Origin: Mycobacteroides abscessus ATCC 19977
GTDB lineage: Bacteria; Actinomycetota; Actinomycetes; Mycobacteriales; Mycobacteriaceae
Direction of reading: 5' to 3'
Assembly: GCF_000069185.1 (NCBI RefSeq)
Contig: NC_010397.1
Coordinates: 496,001-560,000 of the forward strand
DNA length: 64,000 nt
The translations under genes were made by a program, and so were the position numbers. Below the pieces are notes generated by a model. It was not told where the DNA came from, did no database searches, and worked only from the letters and a program-made list of their open reading frames with translations. Each line of letters starts with the position of its first letter. Position 1 is the stretch's first letter. Shown here piece after piece: positions 1 to 10,512 of this stretch.

Positions 1-275
1 TGGCGGCAGTCGGCTCCTTGCTGTTCGGTTTCTGGCATATCGCCACCTCGCTGGGGCTGACGACCGGCAATGTCGGCCTTACCCGACTGCTCGGCGTGGG
101 ATTGTGGGCGCAGATCGCGGGTGTGGCCGGGGCGGTGGTCGCCACCGCGATCGCCGGATTTGTCTTTACCTGGTTGCGCAGGCGTAGCGGCAGCCTCTTG
201 GCGCCCATCGCGCTGCATTGGTCGCTGAATGGCATGGGTGTGCTGGCCGCCGTCCTGGTCTGGCACTTGATCTAG
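1..275 (+). CDS. CPBP-family intramembrane protease, C-terminal part (cut by window edge)
   Basis: Only the last 91 or so codons are present; the reading frame is open to the window's left edge, so the start lies outside. The visible part has the two His-containing motifs typical of CPBP (Abi/Rce1-like) membrane proteases: FWHI near the left end and HWSLNG near the C-terminus, both beside hydrophobic segments. Such proteins are multi-pass membrane endopeptidases; the substrate here is unknown. The stop codon overlaps the stop of the convergent DoxX gene by 4 bp. Confidence 0.75.
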   Translation, partial: AAVGSLLFGFWHIATSLGLTTGNVGLTRLLGVGLWAQIAGVAGAVVATAIAGFVFTWLRRRSGSLLAPIALHWSLNGMGVLAAVLVWHLI

Positions 276-706
276 CCGCATGCGGCGGTTGCCGCCGCCG
301 CGAGGAAGAGCAATTGCTCAAGGGTCCTCCATCCCAGCGGAGTCGACAGCGGATTGGACCGCTGGCTCGCGGCATACACATTGGCGGGAAACATCGCCAC
401 CAACAGGGCGGCCAGACTCGCCGCCGCCACCACTCTGGTTGCGGGAATCAGCACGCCGGCCGCGCCGAGCAGCTCAAGAGCCCCTGTCAGCGCCACCAAG
501 AACCCGGGCGCCGGGATCCGCGGCGGCACTATCGCGATCATGGCATCACGCATCTTCGGCACGAAATGCGCGATACCGGTCAGCGTGAACATGGCGGCGA
601 GACCGACTGCCACGGCGGCGGGCCAGGAGTCGGCGGGTGCGAGTCCCAGAATGCCGGCTAGCCGCGCCGACAGGGTTCCGACCACAAGGGCGATGAGCGG
701 AGCCAT
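272..706 (-). CDS. DoxX-family membrane protein
   Basis: A 144-residue protein with four hydrophobic helices (about 5-22, 30-50, 70-115 and 128-143). The pattern around residues 35-50 (LTGIAHF) and the ALE segment near residue 78 are typical of DoxX/DoxD-like small membrane proteins, which are tied to redox or thiol stress membrane complexes in mycobacteria. It starts at an ATG and is divergently transcribed from a TetR gene across a perfect palindrome, so that TetR protein probably represses it. No catalytic function can be assigned. Confidence 0.75.
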   Translation of the reverse strand: MAPLIALVVGTLSARLAGILGLAPADSWPAAVAVGLAAMFTLTGIAHFVPKMRDAMIAIVPPRIPAPGFLVALTGALELLGAAGVLIPATRVVAAASLAALLVAMFPANVYAASQRSNPLSTPLGWRTLEQLLFLAAAATAACG

Positions 707-718
707 GATTGCCCTCCG

Positions 719-770
719 ATCTTGACAGTGGCTAGATTGACGGTACTCGATATCTAGCCACTGTCAAGAT
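719..770. promoter_or_regulatory. Perfect 19-bp inverted repeat: probable TetR operator between divergent doxX and tetR
   Basis: ATCTTGACAGTGGCTAGAT (719-737) is repeated exactly in inverted orientation at 752-770 with a 14-bp spacer. Each arm carries a TTGACA hexamer (722-727 on plus, 762-767 on minus), so the -35 elements of both divergent promoters may sit inside the repeat. A regulator bound here would block both genes. The TetR start codon is 19 bp beyond the right arm. Confidence 0.8.
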
Positions 771-788
771 TCTGGTTATGCTGGTGCT

Positions 789-1349
789 GTGTCGTATCAC
801 CATGGCGATCTGCGAGCAGCGATACTGACGAGCGCCGCCGACATGGTGGCCCGGCGCGGCGCCACCGAGTTGTCCCTGCGGGAGTTGGCCCGCGAAGCGG
901 GTGTCTCGCATGCCGCACCCGCGCACCACTTTGGCGACCGCCGCGGGTTGTTCACGGCATTGGCCGCCGATGGGTTCACGCGACTGGCCGATGCGCTCGA
1001 TGGCGCCCATCCCGACTTTCATGCCGCGGCCCTGGCCTACGTTGAGTTCGCATTGGCCAATCCGGGCCACTATTCCGTGATGTTCGAACCGGCGCTGCTG
1101 GATTTGGCCGATGGACGGCTGGCCGAGGCGCGCGACCGTGCCGCCGCCGCCCTGGACTCCGGGATCGCGACACTGACACCGCAGCAGACATCGGCCGACA
1201 GGATCACCGCCGCGCGTGCGGCGTGGTCCTTGGTGCATGGGTTCGTATCGTTGTGGACCACGGGGGCGCTTGCTGATTCACGCGATGACGCCGATCCGCT
1301 GCGCATCGCGTCGCAGATCGCTTACGTGTTGTTTCCCGAGGCTGGTTAG
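789..1349 (+). CDS. TetR/AcrR-family transcriptional regulator
   Basis: A 186-residue regulator starting at GTG. The N-terminal helix-turn-helix covers about residues 8-52 (ILTSAADMVARRGA, then LSLRELAREAGVSHAAPAHHFGDRRGL). The C-terminal ligand domain contains an FEPALLDLA segment as in the WHG/TetR_C_33-type proteins. It lies beside the perfect 719-770 palindrome and faces doxX, the usual layout of an autoregulated TetR with an adjacent target. The ligand is unknown. The stop overlaps the stop of the convergent lipoprotein gene by 4 bp. Confidence 0.88.
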   Translation: MSYHHGDLRAAILTSAADMVARRGATELSLRELAREAGVSHAAPAHHFGDRRGLFTALAADGFTRLADALDGAHPDFHAAALAYVEFALANPGHYSVMFEPALLDLADGRLAEARDRAAAALDSGIATLTPQQTSADRITAARAAWSLVHGFVSLWTTGALADSRDDADPLRIASQIAYVLFPEAG

Positions 1350-1909
1350 CCCAGAACGACTTTCGCTCCCTTGGAGCTGTAGCCGCTGTGTAGATCGATT
1401 TCCTTGGGCACAGTGCCCCGCGGCACGTCGTAGACGAGCACCGACCTTTTCTGCGCGCCAGGTCCTAGTTCGGCTCCCGGCTCGAGCTGTTCGGCGTTGC
1501 GGGCCAAGATGTTCGCCATGCTGTCGGGCGTGTACTCCTTGCCCGTCGCGTCCTTGAGCTTCTGTTCGTCGCCGAGGAACGAGCGTGTTGCCTGCCCGAG
1601 GTTGAGCACCTCAAGATGTACGACGACGAATGTCCCGGTCGCCGTTGCCTGCAGCGCCGGATTCGCCACGTCGCCGACGGTTCCGGCGTCGCTTACCCGG
1701 GTGACGACGAAGGCCAGATCGCCGTCGTGTACCTGTTGTCCCACCGCGCCGGGTTTACCGTCCTCCGCCGTTACCACCTTGGTCTCGGCGCCTCCCCCGG
1801 TGCCGCCGACATGGATGAGGGTCGGATGGCTTTCCGATGGGCCGCTGCCTCCGCAGGCGCTGACGAGAGTGCCGATAAGTGCAAGGGGAGTAAGGTATTT
1901 CGTGATCAT
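1346..1909 (-). CDS. Lipoprotein with DUF4352-like domain
   Basis: A 187-residue protein with a lipoprotein signal peptide: MITKYLTPLALIG, then lipobox LVSAC with Cys at about residue 19. The mature part (about 55-187) has the immunoglobulin-like DUF4352 pattern (GDLAFVVTRV, then FVVVHLEVLN, then PGAQKRSVLVYDVP). These are surface-exposed lipoproteins of unknown binding role. The ATG overlaps the TGA of the upstream CocE gene as ATGA, so the two are probably translationally coupled. Confidence 0.8.
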   Translation of the reverse strand: MITKYLTPLALIGTLVSACGGSGPSESHPTLIHVGGTGGGAETKVVTAEDGKPGAVGQQVHDGDLAFVVTRVSDAGTVGDVANPALQATATGTFVVVHLEVLNLGQATRSFLGDEQKLKDATGKEYTPDSMANILARNAEQLEPGAELGPGAQKRSVLVYDVPRGTVPKEIDLHSGYSSKGAKVVLG

Positions 1910-3582
1910 GAAGAGTGCATCACCGGAAGTGTCACCGAGGAGGGGTGTTCCTTGTCGTGGCGCACCTCGAAGTGGATCGGAACGATTCGGCTGGCGGTGG
2001 CCAGTGGCTCGCCCGATCCGGTGTTGCGGGCGTGATTCGGAAATCCGCCACCGCTGACCTGTAACCGCAGACGGTGTCCACGGGCGAAGCGGTAGCCGGT
2101 GGGGTGCATGATCACCTGAATCGGGGCGTCCGTGACGCCGTCTAATTTGATTATCCCGTCCGTGACATTGTGAGACCGTCCCTTACGGTCGACGTCGCAG
2201 AGTCTGACGAAGAGATCGCCCTGGCCGCTGTCGGTGGTCGCGTAGATGGAGGCTGAGACGGGGCCGATGAGGTCCAGGTCGCTGGTCAACGGCTGGGATG
2301 TGAACACCAGGACATCGGGCCGCTTCTCGATAGCGGAATTGTCGCGTTGGCCGGCGGCCCGGGTGTCCAGCAGTGGCCCGCCGACCGTCGGGGTGGGGTC
2401 CTTGGGGTCGTAGGTAAAGTTGTCGGCAGAGCTATCGCCCTGTGGCGCTTCCCAATCCAATGCGCGATCCGCGTGCAGGTATAGCGCGGTGGATGTGGAT
2501 TGCCGGGGAGGCCAGTGGTCGAAGTCCAGCCATTGACCGGCTTTCTGTAGATAGATACGGACTTGAGCCCGGTGCGTCGCCGAGGCGTCACCGTGCAGGT
2601 GGGCCGCAAGCCACGAGAAGCTATCACCGATCACCGCCTTGAGGGACTTCATGTGGTCCCACGGGCCTATGGTGATCCGTCGCGGGCAGTCCGTCTTCTG
2701 CAGTTCCTCGTAATCGCGTAACTGTCCGACCAGAAGCAGGTCCCACCAGCCGGTCACCATGCTCACCGGTGTGTTGAGGGTCGCGAGGGCCGGCGTGTGA
2801 TTGATCTCGTCCCAGTGGTCGTCTTCGGTGTGATCGATTACTGTGCGCCAGAAAGGTTCTGGCTTCCCGATGGCGATATTGTCGGCATTGCCTAGGGGTA
2901 GGTGATCCATGGCCCGGCGTACTCGCTTGGCGATTGCGCCGGCCCGCAGCAGACGGGTCAGCTGGGAGGTTTCCGGTGAACCGATCGACGACGACCACGT
3001 CAGCAGGTTGTGCAGATTGAATGACCCGCCCGGATAGAAGAGCTCTCTGAAGTTACTGGTGGTGATGGCGGGGCACATGGCGGCCAGGGGCGGCTCGATA
3101 TACGGCGCCACCGCCCATTGGGTGTGCCCGAGGTATGAAGGCCCGGCGGTTGCCAGGGTGCCATCGCACCACGGCTGCTCGCGAACCCATGCCGCCGTGG
3201 CCAGGCCGTCCGCCCGCTCCTGCCGAAACGCGTCGAATTTGCCCTGGGATCCGTACTGGCCTCGGGTGTCTTGCACGATCACCTGAAACCCCTGACGCGC
3301 CAACAGCATTGCCCACAGTTGGCTCACCATGCCGCGCTTGTCGTATGGGGTGCGAAAGATGACGGCCGGCAGCGGGTGCTGACCGGGTGGGCGGAAGTGG
3401 TCGGTGGAGAGTCGCACCCCGTCGGGCATCCGCACCGTGATGTCCCGCTGCGTCTGTATATCGGTGGTGAGTGGTTCGGGCAGGTCGAGTAGCTTCTCGA
3501 GGACGGGTGCGGACAGTCGTCCGGTCCACGTCAAAGCCAGTTCTTCGAGCATGGCGCCCAATCTACCGGGGGGCGAGCGCAC
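1906..3582 (-). CDS. CocE/NonD-family hydrolase (X-Pro dipeptidyl-peptidase S15 fold)
   Basis: An alpha/beta hydrolase of up to 558 residues from the GTG at 3582; an ATG at 3552 (548 residues) would avoid the 20-bp overlap with the upstream gene. The nucleophile motif GPSYLGH puts Ser at about residue 149. GWWD supplies the likely acid and GPWDH the catalytic His, followed by a C-terminal jelly-roll domain (HPTGYRFARGHRLRLQVSGG). The family contains cocaine esterase, acyltransferases and S15 peptidases; the substrate cannot be told. It lies between a membrane protein and a lipoprotein in a tightly packed minus-strand operon. Confidence 0.85.
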   Translation of the reverse strand: MRSPPGRLGAMLEELALTWTGRLSAPVLEKLLDLPEPLTTDIQTQRDITVRMPDGVRLSTDHFRPPGQHPLPAVIFRTPYDKRGMVSQLWAMLLARQGFQVIVQDTRGQYGSQGKFDAFRQERADGLATAAWVREQPWCDGTLATAGPSYLGHTQWAVAPYIEPPLAAMCPAITTSNFRELFYPGGSFNLHNLLTWSSSIGSPETSQLTRLLRAGAIAKRVRRAMDHLPLGNADNIAIGKPEPFWRTVIDHTEDDHWDEINHTPALATLNTPVSMVTGWWDLLLVGQLRDYEELQKTDCPRRITIGPWDHMKSLKAVIGDSFSWLAAHLHGDASATHRAQVRIYLQKAGQWLDFDHWPPRQSTSTALYLHADRALDWEAPQGDSSADNFTYDPKDPTPTVGGPLLDTRAAGQRDNSAIEKRPDVLVFTSQPLTSDLDLIGPVSASIYATTDSGQGDLFVRLCDVDRKGRSHNVTDGIIKLDGVTDAPIQVIMHPTGYRFARGHRLRLQVSGGGFPNHARNTGSGEPLATASRIVPIHFEVRHDKEHPSSVTLPVMHSS

Positions 3583-5353
3583 CTACCGGCCCGACGGCGA
3601 CGCACAGCGACAATGACTGTGTAATAGGTTGCAGGATAATCGCATTCCCTGAACCTGGGAGTCTGATGAAGACCCGGTTGAGCCCGGGGCGCACCGGGAC
3701 CCTGACCTTCGGGCCATTGGTGAACGATGCCCACACGGCCCCCTCGGTATTGGCCAGGTAGTTCAGCTCGACAATCCAGTCCGCGGGTAGCAGCGGACCG
3801 TTCAACGGCAGGGTTTGTGTGGACTGCACCAGGTATCCGCATCCGGATACCGGCCCCTCGGTGATAGCACGAACCCATGTCACCTGGGCGTCCAGCAGGT
3901 GGCCGTTGCGGTCGAGCATCCGTAACTGTGTTGTGGTGGAACCGATCTCCGGCCTGGGGTGCACCAGCGCGAACATGTGGCTGAGCAGATTCTCCGGCCG
4001 AACCACATTCTGCAGAACCAGCGGGTCGACCTCCTGGTCGAGTACCGCAGGCCCGGTCGCCACCGCGGCAAGGGATGCTTTCACGGTTGCGATGTAGGAC
4101 GAGGCGGGGTTGTTGCGCCAGCTGCGCAGGTAAGCGACCGTCGAGACCAGGCTGCTCGCCACGAATAACGCCAGCACCAATGCCACCGCTGTGGTGCGCT
4201 TGGCCGAGCTGTCCAGCCGTCCACTGCCCGGCCGGTTCGGCGCGGTGAGGCCCACCGCGGCCAGTAGCGCCGCGACCACCACCAGGTCCGGCAGATATCG
4301 CAGTGTCTGTGCGAGCAATAGCGCAGTAAATGCCGATGCGCGCATCAGGTAGATCGGCACCTCGCTGGCCACCAGGTAGCCGAGCAGTGTCACCCACACC
4401 AGACCAAGCCGCTGCTTGCGGTAGCAGGTCAGCAGGATGGTCGTGCCGAGGGCGAGCGCACCCAGTCCGATCACGAACGACGACGGTTCGGCCCAAGGCG
4501 AGCTCGGCACCCAGCGATCCCAGCGCCACGGCCCACCCACCAAACCGGGCAGCACCCCATGCGTGAACGAGCGTTGCAGCAGCGACCATGTCATGGACAG
4601 ATCGGTGCTCCACCGTTTCTGATCGACCACCACCAGGTAGAGGACAATCCACGCCCCGGTGAGTGCTCCGGCCGGGATCCAGACCAACGCGCCCCGCCGC
4701 CACGTTCGGGTCAGTGACGACCACCCGTGCCCACGTAAGTAGGCCAGCAGGGCCAGCACGGCGAACGCCACGAAGGGGATGACCACGGACTTCTCGAAAA
4801 ACAGCAGTCCGGCGAGGAACACGCCCATGGCTGCTGCGGCATATCTGCGGTCGCCGGTGCGATCCAGCAGGACCACGTCGGCCACGAACCAGCACATCGC
4901 GGCCAGCATCGGCAGTGAGTTCAGCGCCGCTGCCCACCACGTAAACCCGGGCACCGCCAGGGGTGTGAACAGCGTGAAGGTTAGTGGGACCACGAGCACC
5001 GGCCGCCAGCCGAGGATTGCCCATAGCGCCCGCAGCAGTGCCAGCGACGCCAGTGCCTGCAAAACCACCAGGCTTACCGCGGGCCAGAACCAATTGAGGG
5101 GGGCGAACTTGGTGATCATGCCCGCGAGCAGGAAGGCCGCAGGCATGACGTGCCCGTCATGGTCATCGAACAGATACGACGGCGCGAACAGGTCCTGTGT
5201 TCCGGCGCGGCCCACCAGAATCAGGTCGTCCCAGTAAAAATCTCCCCCGAACGCCAACACGCCCCGAACCGCTAGCTGCGCCACGATGAGAGCTGCCGCG
5301 GCGGCGGCAACGGGGTTCAGGTGGGGGAGTCGGGCTCGCACTGCAGAAGGCAT
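3563..5353 (-). CDS. Multi-pass membrane protein, GT-C glycosyltransferase-like (Rv3635 orthologue by context)
   Basis: A 596-residue protein with about eleven to thirteen hydrophobic segments. After the first membrane helix comes FGGDFYWDDL (about residues 35-44), an acidic first-loop motif like that of GT-C enzymes that use polyprenyl-phosphate sugars. The last 200 residues form a soluble domain. It is divergent from galE1, as Rv3635 is in M. tuberculosis, and sits near the PpgS/DUF2304 pair that makes a polyprenyl-phosphate sugar. Transfer of such a sugar is therefore a reasonable inference, not a demonstrated function. Confidence 0.7.
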   Translation of the reverse strand: MPSAVRARLPHLNPVAAAAAALIVAQLAVRGVLAFGGDFYWDDLILVGRAGTQDLFAPSYLFDDHDGHVMPAAFLLAGMITKFAPLNWFWPAVSLVVLQALASLALLRALWAILGWRPVLVVPLTFTLFTPLAVPGFTWWAAALNSLPMLAAMCWFVADVVLLDRTGDRRYAAAAMGVFLAGLLFFEKSVVIPFVAFAVLALLAYLRGHGWSSLTRTWRRGALVWIPAGALTGAWIVLYLVVVDQKRWSTDLSMTWSLLQRSFTHGVLPGLVGGPWRWDRWVPSSPWAEPSSFVIGLGALALGTTILLTCYRKQRLGLVWVTLLGYLVASEVPIYLMRASAFTALLLAQTLRYLPDLVVVAALLAAVGLTAPNRPGSGRLDSSAKRTTAVALVLALFVASSLVSTVAYLRSWRNNPASSYIATVKASLAAVATGPAVLDQEVDPLVLQNVVRPENLLSHMFALVHPRPEIGSTTTQLRMLDRNGHLLDAQVTWVRAITEGPVSGCGYLVQSTQTLPLNGPLLPADWIVELNYLANTEGAVWASFTNGPKVRVPVRPGLNRVFIRLPGSGNAIILQPITQSLSLCVAVGPVGALAPR

Positions 5354-5375
5354 TTGGGCCCGACCCTATCTGTAG

Positions 5376-6706
<1,331 letters not shown>

Positions 6707-6710
<4 letters not shown>

Positions 6711-7405
6711 GGCAACCTCCGGCGGAATGCGGTGTCGAACATGATGTTGACCCCGTTGATCAGCGACTGGCCCTTGGCCATCGAATACTCGGTGTACAGG
6801 ATGTCGACCGGTTGTTCTGCTACCCGCCAATGGTTTTCGGAGATCATCGCGATGAACTCGCTGGCGTGACCCATGCCGTTCATGGTGATGTTGAGGCCAT
6901 TGGCGACCGTTCGGTTGAACACGCGCAGACCGTTGTGGGCGTCGGTCAGGTTGAGGCGCCGGGTCCGGGGGCTCAGCAACACAACGGTTTTCAGCACTAT
7001 GCGTTTGATAAGAGGCACATGTCCGGGACCCGAGCCCGCGCCGAAACGAGTGCCGACGATGATATCGAGGGGCTCCAGACGCAGTCTGTCCACCATGGCC
7101 ACCACGTCTTTGACTTGGTGCTGGCCGTCGGCATCGAATGTCACGAAGATCTGCGCACCCGGCTGCGCGCGGGCGTACTCCACGCCGGTTTGGATCGCCG
7201 CGCCCTGCCCGAGATTGACCGGATGCCGGACCACATGCGCGCCGGCGCCATGCGCGAGCGCGGCGGTCCGGTCGACGCTGCCGTCGTCCACGCAGACGAT
7301 ATTGGGGAAGGTGCCGAGTGCCGCGGCGATGACGTCGGCGATGACTGGTCCCTCGTTATAGGCGGGGATGACCAGCCAGACGTCGGTGTTACCGGTGTTG
7401 CTCAC
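6707..7405 (-). CDS. ppgS: Family 2 glycosyltransferase, polyprenyl-phosphate GalNAc synthase-like (PpgS)
   Basis: From GTG 7405 this is a 232-residue GT2 enzyme; a longer open frame reaches 7483 without better support. It begins WLVIPAYNEG, has VCVDDGS and the metal-binding FDADGQHQ, and lacks C-terminal membrane helices. That fits the soluble, DUF2304-dependent dolichol-phosphate-mannose-synthase-like group. Orthology to Rv3631 is supported by coupling to DUF2304 and closeness to galE1. It would charge decaprenyl phosphate with a GalNAc-type sugar used to decorate arabinogalactan with galactosamine. The exact sugar is inferred from the family. Confidence 0.8.
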
Positions 7406-7542
7406 TGGGATCAAGGTAGCACCGGGACCGGCTGTGCGACTGCTGTGCCAGTCCTGTGCCGGTTCTACCGGCGTGACTGACACCCAGGACCGCCAGGATT
7501 TGGCGGAGATTTGGCGGGCTCATCTGCTTCTTTGTCAAGGGT

Positions 7543-7751
7543 ATGTGGCAAAAGGGCCTCACCCTGGCCGGAGTGTGGTTGGTGCTCAACATCGTGTGCG
7601 CAGTGGTGGACCTTCCCCATGGGGCCGTGCAGGGCGCCAGTGTCGGCGTCGCGGCGGCAACGATGAGCGTCGCCAACTATGCCCACTACCTGCACTACGT
7701 CAGGGCAGCCAGTCGTGGAATCTGTTCGAGGGCTACGGCAAGTGGCGCTGA
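7543..7751 (+). pseudogene. Small membrane protein with a probable -1 frameshift near 7710
   Basis: An ATG frame from 7543 reads as a small hydrophobic protein (MWQKGLTLAGVWLVLNIVCA, then VGVAAATMSVANYAHYLHYV) with high-GC third positions up to about 7710. After that the same frame has poor third-position GC and runs on to 7842. The -1 frame from the CAG at 7710 has strong codon bias and ends SWNLFEGYGKWR at a TGA (7749-7751). The composite would be about 69 residues. Loss of one C in the GCAGCCAG stretch would explain this; a sequencing error or programmed shift cannot be excluded. No function is recognised. Confidence 0.5.
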
Positions 7752-7820
7752 TCAGATCGAGATCCAACGGTTCGTCGCATTCCTCACAGCGGGAATGCGG
7801 TCGGGGCTAGTGTTTCCGCC

Positions 7821-9206
7821 ATGCAACGGCTGTCTGGGGTAGATGCGGCGTTCTGGCACGCCGAAACGGCGGGCTGGCATATGCATATTGGGGGACTGTC
7901 GATTTACGACCCCACCGATGCGCCGGACTACAGCTTTGAGCGGGTACGCGCCCTCATCGTGGAACGTCTGCCGTCCATGCCGCAACTGCGCTGGCGGGTC
8001 ACCGATGTTCCGCTGGGACTGGACCGGCCGTGGTTCGTCGAAGACGAGGAGCTCGACCCCGACTTTCACATCCGGCGGATCGGCGTACCCGCCCCTGGTG
8101 GCCGCAAGGAGCTGGAAGAGCTTGCCGGACGGCTGATGTCGTACAAACTCGACCGGTCGCGGCCGCTGTGGGAGCTATGGGTCATCGAGGGTGTCGAGGG
8201 CGGGCGGGTGGCCACGCTGACCAAGATGCATCATGCGATCGTCGATGGGGTGTCCGGTGCGGGCCTGGGCGAGATCCTGCTCGATATCGCACCCGAACCG
8301 CGTCCCGCCCCGGACGACACCGTCGGGTCATTGGTGGGGCTCGGGCTACCGAGTCGCGAGCGCATCCTGCTGAGCGCGCTGGTGAATGTCGGTGTCAAGA
8401 CGCCCTATCGCGTGGCCCGGTTGGTCCAACAGACGGTCCGTCAGCAGCTGGCGGTCTTTGGTATGGAGCGTAAATCGCCCGGGTACTTCGAGGCGCCGCA
8501 TACCCGATTCAATGCGCCGGTCTCGCCGCACCGGCGCATTTCCGGGGCACGGCTGGACCTTGCGCGCGTCAAGGCACTCAAGGACGCATTCGGTGTCAAG
8601 GTCAACGATGTGGTACTGGCGATAGTCGCGGGTGCCGTCCGCGACTACCTGGCCAAGCGCGACGAATTCCCGGACAAACCACTTATCGTGCAGATTCCGG
8701 TCTCGGTGCGTACCGAGGAAACCGATGGCGTGGTCGGCAATCAGGTCAGTTCGATGACTGTCTCACTGGCCACTGATATCGACGACCCAGCTGAGCGGAT
8801 CCAGGCGATCTACGAGGGCACCCAGGGTGCCAAGGAAATGGCGCGTGCTATGTCAGCACACCAAATCATGGGGCTGACCGATACCACGCCGCCGGGGCTG
8901 CTGCAGTTGGCGGCACGCGCCTACACCGCCAGCGGATTGTCCCGGAACCTGGCGCCCATCAACCTGGTGCTGTCCAATGTTCCCGGCCCGTCGTTCCCGC
9001 TCTACATGGCCGGAGCGCGGCTGGAGTCGATGATCCCGCTCGGCCCACCGGTCATGGACGTGGCGCTGAACATCACCTGCTTCTCCTACCTGGAGCACAT
9101 GGATTTCGGATTTGTCACCACACCGGAGGTGGCCGCTGATATCGATGAGATGGCCGACGGTCTGGAAGCCGCACTCGTGGAGTTGGAGCACGCCGTGGGG
9201 ATCTGA
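7821..9206 (+). CDS. Wax ester synthase/diacylglycerol acyltransferase (WS/DGAT)
   Basis: A 461-residue protein beginning [12 protein letters not shown], the usual start of this family. The catalytic motif HHxxxDG is at 137-143 (MHHAIVDG). The conserved [11 protein letters not shown] and [10 protein letters not shown] blocks lie in the second half. These enzymes use acyl-CoA to make triacylglycerols or wax esters and are numerous in mycobacteria. The gene lies on the opposite strand between the PpgS and flippase genes, which are adjacent in M. tuberculosis (Rv3630-Rv3631), so it looks like an insertion into that group. Confidence 0.92.
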   Translation: MQRLSGVDAAFWHAETAGWHMHIGGLSIYDPTDAPDYSFERVRALIVERLPSMPQLRWRVTDVPLGLDRPWFVEDEELDPDFHIRRIGVPAPGGRKELEELAGRLMSYKLDRSRPLWELWVIEGVEGGRVATLTKMHHAIVDGVSGAGLGEILLDIAPEPRPAPDDTVGSLVGLGLPSRERILLSALVNVGVKTPYRVARLVQQTVRQQLAVFGMERKSPGYFEAPHTRFNAPVSPHRRISGARLDLARVKALKDAFGVKVNDVVLAIVAGAVRDYLAKRDEFPDKPLIVQIPVSVRTEETDGVVGNQVSSMTVSLATDIDDPAERIQAIYEGTQGAKEMARAMSAHQIMGLTDTTPPGLLQLAARAYTASGLSRNLAPINLVLSNVPGPSFPLYMAGARLESMIPLGPPVMDVALNITCFSYLEHMDFGFVTTPEVAADIDEMADGLEAALVELEHAVGI

Positions 9207-9213
9207 GTGCCGA

Positions 9214-10512
9214 TCAGTCAAAGATGTCTTCGGCGAGCTGTGGATCCCGCCAGAACGCGAGCGCGATCAGGTGCACCACTATCCCGACGACGGGTCCGCC
9301 GAGCAATGCGATCACCGTGCGTTCTTCCAGTCCCAGCGGCAGCAGTAACAGCAGCGCGGAAACCACAGTCGCGCCAACCCATCCCGCGGAGTACGCACGG
9401 TGGCGGGCGTGTGCCACGGTGGCCGCTCCGGTGAGTGTCAACAGCGCGATCATGACCGCACCGGCGGTCAGCCAGCCCAGGAGTGGGCCGCCTGCCTGGT
9501 ATGCGGGATCGAACACCGTTCGCAGCAGCCAGGGGCCGATCGACGCCGCCAGGGCGATACCCGCAGCGCCGACACCTAGGATGATCGCGGCGGGGGTGGC
9601 CAGGGCGCGCAGGCGCCGGTCCTGCTCATCCACGAAGTGAGCGATGAGGTTGCCTTGCAATGCTGTTAGCGGCACCAAAAGGGGTGCGCGGGTCAGTGTG
9701 ACTGCCAGGATCACCACACCGCCGGTGGTGCCCAGGTCGCCCGCCGTCGATTGCAACAGCACCGGGAAGCCCATCACCAGGACCGCGCTGGCCGCTGCCG
9801 CCGCGATCGAATGCCGGGCGCCGCGCAGGAACTCCATGGTGTCCACGAGTGCCGGCACCTTGAGCGCGTCGCGGGTTGGTTTCGAGACCAATGTGAGCAG
9901 CAACCAGGACATCGAGCCTGACACGGTCGCCCACAAGTATCCGACGAGTCCGAGGGTGGCTGCGAAGGTGACGATGGCGACCACCAACCGGATGCCCGCA
10001 TCGGTCACCATGAGAACGCCGTACTGCGTCCAGCGACTTGACCCGGCCAGTGCGCCCAGAGTGGTGGCGTGCATGCAGAAGCCGGCGAGTCCTCCTGCCA
10101 GTAATGCCACACTCAGCCAACGGAACTCGGTGAATACATGCGATGCCCACAGCGGTGCGGTGCCGACGATCAGGACGGCGGAGGCGATCGCGAAAGCGGA
10201 CGCGATCCTTACCGGCAAGGTGGTGGCCAGCGGGGAACGGTCCCGCTGCGCCAGCGACAGCCGCACTTCGCGCGTGGTCTCCTGCAGCAGCCCGTTGGCG
10301 GCACCCGTCACCAAACCGAATGCGCCCCAGAAGACGCCGAATACCGAGAACAACGCGGGACCCAGCTCGCGGGCTGCCAGGTACAGCACGGCGTATCCGC
10401 AGATCGCGCTGACGGCGGTGGCGGCACCGATGCGCGCGACGCTGGAGCGGGTGCTGGGACCGGCGTCGGTCACTTCCGGTCCAAGGGCGGGAGCTGCTTC
10501 TCGTAGAGCCAT
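9214..10512 (-). CDS. MATE/polysaccharide-flippase-like membrane protein (Rv3630-like)
   Basis: A 432-residue protein from the ATG at 10512 (an alternative start lies at 10521), with about twelve hydrophobic helices spread evenly along its length, as in Wzx/MurJ/MATE-type lipid-linked sugar flippases. The N-terminal 28 residues are polar. The start lies about 43 bp inside the end of the M1 peptidase gene, so the two are co-transcribed. By synteny it corresponds to Rv3630, beside ppgS, which suggests flipping of a polyprenyl-phosphate sugar. Because it is also downstream of the NRPS, a role in exporting that product is an alternative. Confidence 0.68.
   Translation of the reverse strand: MALREAAPALGPEVTDAGPSTRSSVARIGAATAVSAICGYAVLYLAARELGPALFSVFGVFWGAFGLVTGAANGLLQETTREVRLSLAQRDRSPLATTLPVRIASAFAIASAVLIVGTAPLWASHVFTEFRWLSVALLAGGLAGFCMHATTLGALAGSSRWTQYGVLMVTDAGIRLVVAIVTFAATLGLVGYLWATVSGSMSWLLLTLVSKPTRDALKVPALVDTMEFLRGARHSIAAAAASAVLVMGFPVLLQSTAGDLGTTGGVVILAVTLTRAPLLVPLTALQGNLIAHFVDEQDRRLRALATPAAIILGVGAAGIALAASIGPWLLRTVFDPAYQAGGPLLGWLTAGAVMIALLTLTGAATVAHARHRAYSAGWVGATVVSALLLLLPLGLEERTVIALLGGPVVGIVVHLIALAFWRDPQLAEDIFD

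Noticed and set aside
3531..5093. A 520-residue open frame overlapping the GT-C-like gene on the same strand
   Set aside because: It has a Gly/Arg-rich random composition and no membrane or domain pattern; the 596-residue frame is the real one.
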